64,000 bases of DNA from Rhynchospora pubera (taxonomy: Eukaryota; Streptophyta; Magnoliopsida; Poales; Cyperaceae), in contig CM051463.1 in the NCBI GenBank assembly GCA_028095005.1, positions 63,464,251-63,528,250 on the forward strand. Direction: 5' to 3'. The position numbers and the translations under genes are program-made. How positions within the stretch are numbered: position 1 is the stretch's first letter; each line of letters opens with the position of its first letter. The notes under the pieces are model-generated. The model had not been told where the DNA came from. It saw nothing but the letters and a program-made list of their open reading frames with translations, and did not search any database. Below, piece after piece: positions 56,185-64,000 of this stretch.

Positions 56185-56481
56185 TTTTTTGGAAGTATGG
56201 ATAATAAGATTGGACTAAAAATAAATACGAAATTACAAAACTAATATTGGAAAACTACTATGGATATAAATATAAATAGGATTATGGAATTATGAAAATA
56301 GAAATGGAATTATGGAAATAGGATTGATAGAAAGTTGGCTGTGGAAATATGAGAGTGAGAGAGTGAGAAATGGCTGTTGAGTTGGTGTGAAAATGGGGTA
56401 GTATGCAGCACTATTTATAGAGTTTAAAATATTGTAATATTATTTTAAAAATTATTTTTTGATATAGCCGTTGGGATTTAT

Positions 56482-56552
56482 AACGGCTAAAAGAGCCGTT
56501 GGTGTCTGGCTATCTGCTGCCTGTTTCTAATACAACGGCTAAAAGAGCCGTT
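56482..56552. repeat. Paired hairpins AACGGCT-AAAAG-AGCCGTT
   Basis: The 19-base hairpin occurs twice (56482-56500 and 56534-56552), identical, in the 5' region of the hAT element upstream of the transposase start. Half-sites (ATAGCCGTT) lie nearby. Confidence 0.7.
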
Positions 56553-57171
56553 TAGCTTGCATTCTGGACACGTGTCACCACCGGATTGGTGGCTTAAATT
56601 GGGAAAAAAAGCTGTCACGCGTCTGAAAAGCCTCCCTCTCGCCTGAAAAGCATTTAATTTGGCATTTATTCTCTTCCCTAGTTCCCTCTCGGCTGTCACG
56701 CCTCAAAAGTGAAATTCATCCCCTCTCTGCCACGTGGCGGCTTTTCATTGGACGCGGAAAAAAAAAAACAGCTGCAAATCAATTGTTGACACGTGTCTTG
56801 GCGCGTGCTGGCGCGTGTCTGGCTTGGACGCGTGTCAACATCCTATTGGTCGCTGGATGGGGAGAGAGAAATGGGAGGGAAATGCACCGTCCGGTTTGGT
56901 TTTTTTTTTTAAAAAATGCCAGGGTTCACACGGGTTTGCACGGGTTTACACGGGTTTATGGTCCGGTCCAGGCCGGTCCACGGGTTAAGACGGGACGGGT
57001 TTAGGTCGGATTTATGCTAAATTGGCGACCCAAACCCGTGATAAACCCGATCCGGACCACCCCCTCGGTCCAGCACGGTTCTTCCACGGTCCGGGTCGGT
57101 TCGAGAAAAAGTCCGGTTCGGATACGGTTCGGATCAGACCGGACGGTCCAGTGGTAAACACTATCTCTATC

Positions 57172-58443
57172 CAATTATCCTCTCGGAATTTTAATTTACA
57201 AGGTCGGTCTACAGAAATAATTTACTCTAATGACTTGCGGAGAAACTTGCTTTCACCACTTACATACGGAAAGCAATATTTTCCTTCAAACGAGGGGCGT
57301 AGAAGAACGCAATCAATGCTCTCGTTGCTACGCAGATATTTCTGATTATATCTTTTTTGTGGGGCCTATACGTGAAAGAACTTCCCGGTAAAAAAAAAAT
57401 GGGATTTCATTTCATTTCATTTCTTTGGAAAATTCTTGATCAAAATAAACAGATTTGGTGTCATTTGATTAGAATTCTTATGTAATTAGCAGGGACGGAA
57501 AGCAAATTTTGAAAATTTTGAGGTCAAGTATAGAAATTTGTTGTTGTGTCTGGGCTTATTTTTAAAGAGTGCCTGAACTTAAAAAAGAAAATGTCACTTG
57601 TTGGGATTGGAATTTCTACTCTGACTCTATCAATTTCATTTGTGTCTAGGCTAAATTATTTTTTGGATCCACCACCGGTAATTAGATCCAACGAAATCCT
57701 ATAAAATTAATTGAATTGAAATTAAATCTCGTGAAAAACACATTTTGAGAACCTTTGAAAATCCAATGAAGAATTTTTAAGACTAGCAAATCAGCTTAAG
57801 AACGAAGTCTGAAGGGTTTTTTTTTTTTTTTGGAAAACAAAATTTGAAGGATTTAATCTAGAAAAGTGGATGAAAGAATCAATAATCTACGAATGCATTG
57901 AATGGGGAAAAAATAGACTGTCTTGGTCGTCCGTATTGACGATACAACTTCTAGTAATTGTTATCATCTCATTTATGGATCTGCTTATATTGAAGATGAC
58001 CTCATCTATTCTTCCAAATCCTAATTATTATCCTAAATGCAACTAATAAGTAATAACGATATAATTGCAACTGAGAAGAATACAACAGCGTAATTGACAA
58101 CATTTTCCATGCAGACAAGACAAGAAAAACTATAAATGCTCAAGATAGTTCACATTTTCATTTGCATGGAACTGTAATAATATTATTGCTCATCACTTCA
58201 TTACCATGACAATAACCGCATTACTGAACGATATCTCAGACAAGCAACAAATATAACAAAATAAATACTATAGTAGGAGTCCACATTCAAGTAAGAGTAG
58301 GTTCATTCTCCCATAAAATGATTTTCCGGTTTCATATAAATAAGTCAACTGCCATATCACATATCACATGAAAACACACTGCTATTAACGACATCAACCA
58401 ATACACTATGCAGTGTTATTATTATGCCATTTACTTCATGAAT
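57172..58443. other. Intergenic region between the hAT element and PEX4
   Basis: No gene. A (TTTCA)n run lies at about 57406-57424. At about 57812-57850 a T-run plus GGAAAACAAAA sits between TGAAGGGTTT and TGAAGGATTT, a possible further short retroposed insert. The end holds the PEX4 3' UTR. Confidence 0.45.
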
Positions 58444-61432
58444 TCAACTTTTCTTTGGCATGGCAGCGAGTCTGGTGTACATCCTAGCCATTGACTGGTA
58501 CCCCCTAAGATCACCCGATCGGAGAAGATTGCCTACACAATAAACAAAATCAAAGATTATCACTTTTAAGAGAAACAAAGATTGATGATCCTTAATTCAG
58601 ATTGGTCAATATCCACAGCACCGAGCTTTGAAAACAAGCCCAACATTGGTAAATGAGTTTAACAAAATATTTAATTGCACACAATCTCCCTCTACTTCGA
58701 AGTACTTATCATTACCCAGCTATTTTACAACATTCACTGATTTGAATATTATAGGCCCTAGATATACTTTTGATTTGCTTATGGCACAGTTGAGCAAAAT
58801 TGTTTCTTCAGTTGATTTAAGAGAATAGAATGCCATTTAAAAATATTAGAAAAGAGAAATATGTGAATAATTAACAAAATTAGAAATATGTATCCATTCC
58901 CGAAGGAAAAAAGCGCACTGAAAGTCAATAATTAACAAAATTCAGATATAGTATATCACAAAAAATTATAATGACTTAATAAAAGGACGATGGAACATAG
59001 CAACTAATCTTTCTATTCCTCAAGTCCTTGAAAAAGAGATTTGTAAACCTTTGTTTACTATCTTAATGAAATTAACCTTTGTTCACATTTTCATTTTCTT
59101 ATTTTTTTTTTCCAATTTTTTGCATGGAACCTTACACAAATGTTCAGTGATACTTAAGTGAAGACAAACCAGAATCACAATTAAGGGGGCTGTCAGGCTC
59201 GGGGTGGGCCATAAGGGCAATTATGGCCCGACAGACAGACTGCAGAGTCCACGCCGGGCTCCATGCATTCTTCAGTATATCTAAGCATATTTCTCCCGTC
59301 TGTTTATATGCAAAATTTCAAAATAAACGAGAAACCAAATTAGAAACTAAGATAGCCCAGATATCTGTTTTTAAGACTAACTACAGTACTATGGGTCTGT
59401 CATTAAAAATAAGATTAGATGTCACACACCTACTCCATGGTCTTAAATTTCAAACAAAGGCTGATGAAAACAACAAAACCTAGTATACTATAATTTCTGA
59501 AATCAAATAAGTTGCTTAGAATATAAAAAAAAAGGTTTAAAATCCTAGTCATTTATGGATAGATAGTACACTAACAGGACTTAGCTAGTAAAAGTGGCCT
59601 AGAATCCCCCATAAGCATTTTAAATCTTAACTGTTTAAAAATTAGAATTTTGACTTCAGCTAAGAAGGAAAAGAACTAACCTTAAAATGTACATTTGGGT
59701 GGAAAATCTTGGTCAAAAAGCGAACTTGAGGAGGCAATAAAGGATATTGCTCAGGAATTGCAAATGCCAGCTGAAAAACACCTCCTTCATATGGCGTTTC
59801 TGATGGTCCCTGCGCATCATAAATAGCAAGCTATCAAGTTTTGTTCACATTACACCCCACACAGTTAATTCTTTTCTTTCCTTCGGGCACTGAAAATTCT
59901 AGAGATTAAAATTTTGGTAACTCCATTGACTCTGCAAAAGATGCAAATAACTAAAGAGACAGTGAACATAGGATGTTTTCTGAATGGAAGAAACTTAATC
60001 ATTTCACAGAAAAAACTCCAAACAGAAGGGGAAAAAAATCACACAAAAAACTTATGTTCAGGATAAATTTGTGAAAGACGCTGCTAAAAATCACAAAATT
60101 GGACATTCCACTACGACACCCCCTGACCCCCACCCACCCAGGTTGATGAGTACATAAACTAACAAAATATACAATCCGCTCTCTTTCTCCTCAGGTTACA
60201 TTACATACAACCCCGCAGTTCTTTCTTCTAATCTCCAATGGAGAAGTGATATTTTACAACCAAGGATGGAAGAAAATAAAATCGAGAAGAGAGAGAGGTA
60301 GGAGAAAATGGAGATATGGAAAAAGACGGAACTTAATACGGGGCAAAAATGAAAGGAAAAAAAGTCACATGACTGTGGCAAAATGAAAATTCAGCAACTT
60401 GTGGGGGCAAATCAAAGTTCTATTTTTTATTTTATTTTATTTTTTTTTGAAGCAAGGGGCAAATCAAAGTTGAGGTGGCCAATTTGTGATTCTAGCTACA
60501 GTTCAGTAACCTCCTGAGAAAGTTCCCCTCTTGTTACCAAAGATCCATAGGAAGTTTTGATTTTCTTTTGACTACTACATACCTTGGGATTTATTGTAAC
60601 TATTTCTTTTGTGAAAAAATCCATAAAAAAACTATTAAAAAACACAGCTGTATTAACTTTTCTGACAAAAATGAATAAAATTTGGGATTTTGTTTCTTCA
60701 TGTTCATCACAAAAGAAACTATACAAACTAGACAGCTTGTGCAATTCACACCCAATATCACCACAAAAATGATTCAATTTCAAAGGTTAGGAATTGTTGT
60801 GGGTACTCCAAAAGAGCAGGAAATCAAACGCTAGTGTTGAAGCATCACTAAATATATATCCAGTATGGACCAGCCTAGACACCCAAGAATTCTGGGAAAC
60901 GAAGAACAGTCAAGCTTACAGAAGAAGCTTTTCTCGAACTTTTATTGTGACAAACTAAAACTAGTTTTGCAACTAATACTCATCCACTGTTATTCACAAC
61001 TCTGGTTGAGGACTATTAAATAGCCTTCTTGTACTAACCATAAACACTGTCATTGAAATAAATTTCATTTGGGGACTATAATTTTGCAACGTTAACTCAG
61101 AATGAGACGAGCAAATTGAAATAGGACAATAGCACTTAGATCGAAAAAAAAGAAGTATATAAATATACCTTGATAAGAGCAGTCCATTTGAAAATGTTGG
61201 TATCGTCACAGATTAACTGGATATCTGGATCAGCCGATTTCTCTCTTTGCACTTCCTTGTACTCCTTGAATAACCTCGCTCTAGATGCCTTTTGTTGCAA
61301 GTTTAACATAAGAAATAGTATCATTTTTGCACGATGGGAAATCTATCTATCTATCGGCAGCTCTCTTGTTCAAAAACCGATTGGACACGATTTGAGCTAA
61401 AAAAAAGGCTCGAATTGAAAGAGACTTACCAT
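58444..61432 (-). CDS. PEX4: Peroxisomal ubiquitin-conjugating enzyme PEX4 (UBC21)
   Basis: Five exons on the minus strand: 61432-61430 (only the start codon), 61288-61169, 59809-59681, 59299-59170, 58532-58444, giving 156 aa, the normal length of the family. It begins [18 protein letters not shown] and includes the E2 HPN motif (His78-Pro-Asn) and catalytic Cys89 in [13 protein letters not shown]. Cys107 (SVCRA) and Cys125 (NCDS) correspond, as I recall, to the pair that forms a stabilising disulfide in yeast Pex4p. PEX4, anchored by PEX22, mono-ubiquitinates the import receptor PEX5 so that it can be recycled from the peroxisome membrane. The intron directly after the ATG is unusual but the join ATG|GCA gives the expected N-terminus. 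Confidence 0.95.
60420..60455 (-). mobile_element. 36-bp retroposed insert in PEX4 intron 2
   Basis: Perfect 16-bp duplication GGGGCAAATCAAAGTT at 60404-60419 and 60456-60471. On the minus strand the insert reads TTGCTTC followed by an A-rich tail with interspersed T's (about 29 bases). Confidence 0.55.
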
Positions 61433-62413
61433 CCGAGAGGAGTACTCCGATCTTCCTTGCTTGCTTCTGTGATTGCCTGATTCGATACCTTTACCGATTC
61501 TTCGAAGGTGAATGGAGGAGAGATTTGGGTTGCGAGAGGTACGATTCGTTTACAGAAAGAAAGAAGACGGATCTGCTTGTGGGTCGAGGCTAAAAATCAT
61601 TTTCTTTGTAATTATATTGGACCGCATCTCATAAGTTCTAATTAGGCCCGTTGTTGTCTTTTTTACTTTTTTTTTTTAAACATTCATTTAATTCAGAAAA
61701 TGACAACTGCAATCTGCATTTTTGTCATCATTTATCGTCGTTCAAACAAAATGAACATATAGACAAAGTGAACAATTAAATAGTCAAAGTGAACATATAC
61801 AAACAAATAAATTTGAATAAAAATAAATTGAATGTGCATATAAAAATTTGAACAATAATAAAAAAAATAAAATCTGATTTTTAAATCTTAATTAAATAAA
61901 GTGAACATATAGATAAACAAACTGGACATATAAATGAATAAAATAAATAAATACAAACACAATGACATAAGATGATGTTTAGAGAAATGGTAGATAATAA
62001 TTTCTCATTTTAATTAGGTTTGAGCTATAGATTTAGTCAGTCCTTGCCTCCTTGGTGACTTTTGACTTTCTAAGACCGGAATTCGCAGGTACATAAAAAG
62101 ATTAGATTGAAATTGTGTAATTGTATAAGAAATACTTTTTATGTATGTGCTTTTTGAAGCGGATAGAGACAAATCGTTTTTATTTAATTTTATTACAATT
62201 ATTTAAGCAAAGCTAAATTCAGCGCGTTGAACGTAAAAGTCCATCCAATGTTTTCATTCTTAGATTATGAGAAGTTCAAACGAATTATCCAAATCGTAGT
62301 TTATTCAACAGAAATCAGCTAGTAGGCCTAACGCACAACAAATATCATTTGAGCACCGACAGGGGACAGTTCGTACACAAACATGCAAAAAACACAAACA
62401 GAGGAAGAGGACA
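61433..62413. other. PEX4 promoter side and intergenic DNA
   Basis: Leader and promoter of PEX4 in the first ~150 bases (no clear TATA box), then AT-rich sequence with the MITE at 61697-61985. No other gene. Confidence 0.45.
61697..61985. repeat. Foldback MITE, family 'GAACATATA', copy 3 (diverged)
   Basis: Repeated GTGAACATATA(G)A motifs, CTGCATTTTTGTCATC near the left end as in copy 1 (CTGCATTTTTACCATC), and the central ACAAACAAAT segment. More decayed than the other two copies. Confidence 0.45.
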
Positions 62414-62421
62414 GAGAGGAG

Positions 62422-63201
62422 TAGCGATGTATACAAGCTGAGTTTGAGTGAGTTGATGATAACTCAAACTCAGCTCGGCTATAATTTGAGTTGAGTTGAG
62501 TTGAGGCGAGTTAGATATATCCGAAATTATTTTAAATAGAAATTTACACTCTTAAAATTTTAATAAAAAGAATTAATTAAAATTTTTTTAATAAGAATAA
62601 AGTTCTTACGCGGTTTATAAATGAATACATTCTCTCTTCTTTTTATCCGTTTTATAACCGGGTATGAAGGTTTCATACTCTTTTATAAAATGGGTAAGAA
62701 GGCTCATCTCTCCTCATTTATTTATTATAAAGGGGTACATTCTCTCTTCTTTTTACCCGTTTTATAACCGGGTAAGAAGACTTCTTACCCTTTTATAAAA
62801 CATGTAAGAAGGCTTCTCTCTCCTTCTTACCCTTTGTGAATATCATTTTTTATATTCTTTCTATTGATTTGAAACAAAATATGTCATGAAACTCAATCTA
62901 TCATATGTAATATTATTTAAAATAAAAGTATATAAGTAGAAAATTATTATAATTAATTTATAAATTTTTAATACTTTATTTATGTTGATAATACATATAT
63001 GAAATATAAATTTATTATCTCACGAGTCGGCTCATGAGTTGCGAGCTTAATTGATCTCAACTCAAACTCGACTCGACAACTAACTGAGTTAGTTCAGCTC
63101 GAGTTATGTCAACTCAAGTTCCGTTGGTTCGAGTTACAAGTGAGCTTTTCTGAGTCGAGTTTGAATTAGCTCACGAGTTGTGAATTTTTTACTCACCCCT
63201 A
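62422..63201. mobile_element. Non-autonomous hAT element (780 bp) with perfect 8-bp duplication
   Basis: Ends TAGCGATGTATACA and, reverse-complemented, TAGGGGTGAGTAAA, with perfect duplications GAGAGGAG at 62414-62421 and 63202-63209. The subterminal regions are dense in GAGTT/AACTC motifs (TTGAGTTGAGTTGAGG; CTCAACTCAAACTCGACTCG). Between them are two ~110-bp tandem units. No ORF. Confidence 0.8.
62620..62835 (+). repeat. Two ~110-bp tandem units inside the hAT element
   Basis: Each unit has ACATTCTCTCTTCTTTTTA, CCGTTTTATAACCGGGTA, a TTCTTACCC/GGGTAAGAAG-type inverted pair and TTTTATAAAA. Each unit can fold into a hairpin (GGGTAAGAAG / CTTCTTACCC). Confidence 0.6.
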
Positions 63202-63674
63202 GAGAGGAGAGACGAGATAAAAAAGAGTTTGACAAGTATTTTTATTATTTTTTTCCTTGGTGTTCTCAACTTCTTTGTATTTGTATCTCAGAAATTTTAT
63301 TTATTTTTTTGAATTCAAGTCATCAGATATCTAATAGAATTTTGAAGACGAAAAAAAAAACACGAAAGAATCGATATTATAAATAAGTGAAATAATGAGT
63401 GTTCAGATGGGAGTGATACGGAAGGCCAAATAACAACCGGTATAGAAGATCGAAGAGACTGCAGAGCGACAGAGGTACAAAGCGGAAACGGGTCGTATTC
63501 GTTTCTAACGGACTACGGATCTTCTGTGGCAGAAAATATCTGCGGAGCATTGGCTATCTAATATGTTTCATGGGTTATCTTTTATCGGGTAATAACAAAT
63601 CTGGATCCATTTCCGATCCCATCTCTACACTGAAGTCACTCCTTCCTAATTTGGGGAATTTGCAATTCTAGGCA

Positions 63675-63790
63675 TAAATTTATTGAAAAGTGTGTAATTT
63701 TGTTAAGAGTTTAAATTGTTTATAATAAATTTGGCATATGAAATTCCGTTAATTTGCAATTCCCTTGTTCCAGTACCATCCAAACGCCCC
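63675..63790 (+). repeat. MITE-like repeat, copy 3 (truncated)
   Basis: Contains AAAGTGTGTAATTTTG and AAGAGTTTAAATTGTTTATA, the core of the elements at 3163-3325 and 25640-25795, and ends CCATCCAAACGCCCCCG. The CTTC arms are missing. Confidence 0.45.
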
Positions 63791-63849
63791 CGTTGTTCCG
63801 TAAAAGTTCGTCATTTTTTTAGGTGAAAACAAGGATTTGACAAGGGGTT

Positions 63850-64000
63850 TAAGCACTTCGCATCCTCTGGATGGTTTTATTCAACCATCCAGTGGACGTC
63901 TTGCAATCCGAGCCGTCTGATTAAATCTCAATGGCCATAGATGCCCCGTGCATGATACTAAGATTGATAGGCCCGAAAAAATCTAACCGTTTAGATTAAA
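63850..64000. repeat. Relative of the GC-rich MITEs, cut by the window end
   Basis: AGCCGTCTGATTAAATCTCA and GATTGATAGGCCCG are shared with 22068-22247 and 52149-52328. The right end lies outside the window. Confidence 0.4.

Larger units (their letters stand above)
53179..57163 (-). mobile_element. Complete hAT transposon (3,985 bp) with perfect 8-bp duplication
   Basis: Terminal inverted repeats TAGTGTTTACCA on both ends, followed by CGGTCCGGTC-type sequence, and perfect target duplications TCTCTATC at 53171-53178 and 57164-57171. The subterminal regions (53200-53390 and 56930-57150) are crowded with CACGGGTT / ACGGGACGGGTT motifs in both directions, likely transposase-binding sites. A hAT transposase gene lies inside on the minus strand but is broken. 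Confidence 0.9.

Noticed and set aside
62500..63200. Reading the CGAGTT-rich segments as a satellite array
   Set aside because: The repeats are irregular and confined between two hAT-type ends with perfect 8-bp duplications.
1..64000. tRNA, rRNA or CRISPR loci
   Set aside because: No tRNA cloverleaf other than SINE-derived A/B boxes was found; no regularly spaced repeats; the genome type is plant nuclear.

Overview
This is a plant nuclear genome window. It has spliced genes with GT-AG introns, AT-rich intergenic DNA, many short transposable elements, and proteins found only in plants. The gene set points to a eudicot; I cannot name the species. Seven intact host genes can be rebuilt exon by exon: a gamma-glutamyl peptidase (552-2241, -), RAD23 (8511-13230, +), a heptahelical PAQR membrane protein HHP (14069-16936, -), an F-box-less Tubby-like protein of the TLP8 type (27976-30896, +), a single-exon DUF2828/vWA protein (34902-36797, -), ATG11 (44237-49577, -) and PEX4 (58444-61432, -). 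A short basic ORF at 14-235 may be the eighth.

Layout: 1-2360 is the peptidase gene. 2360-8390 is intergenic, with SINEs, foldback MITEs and very short retroposed inserts. 8390-17000 holds RAD23 and HHP facing each other tail to tail. 17000-27500 is repeat-rich: a PIF/Harbinger-like element with a long palindrome nested in it, a Pack-MULE-like element that has captured a JmjN fragment, and a non-autonomous hAT with a perfect 8-bp target duplication. 27976-36800 holds TLP8 and DUF2828 inside an old tandem duplication: the first unit kept TLP8 and lost DUF2828, the second kept DUF2828 and lost TLP8. 37422-42056 is a two-gene element with ~150-bp terminal inverted repeats, carrying a plant mobile domain (PMD) gene and a convergent small ORF. 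44237-50600 is ATG11 and its upstream region. 51173-57163 holds a hAT relic, a SINE, a 180-bp MULE-type MITE and a complete 3,985-bp hAT element with a decayed transposase. 58444-61432 is PEX4, and the rest is repeats.

The host genes are housekeeping genes and do not form one pathway. RAD23 (ubiquitin receptor), PEX4 (peroxisomal E2) and ATG11 (selective-autophagy scaffold) all belong to protein and organelle turnover. The peptidase, HHP and ATG11 have homologues close together on Arabidopsis chromosome 4 (from memory: At4g30530, At4g30850, At4g30790), which suggests conserved gene order.

The most unusual observations are: (1) a set of 15-48 bp retroposed inserts flanked by 11-18 bp duplications, three of which share a hairpin whose stem keeps pairing although its bases change; (2) the PMD two-gene TIR element; (3) the reciprocal decay of the TLP8/DUF2828 duplication; (4) the captured JmjN fragment. 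All names rest on reading motifs and family resemblance; no database search was possible.
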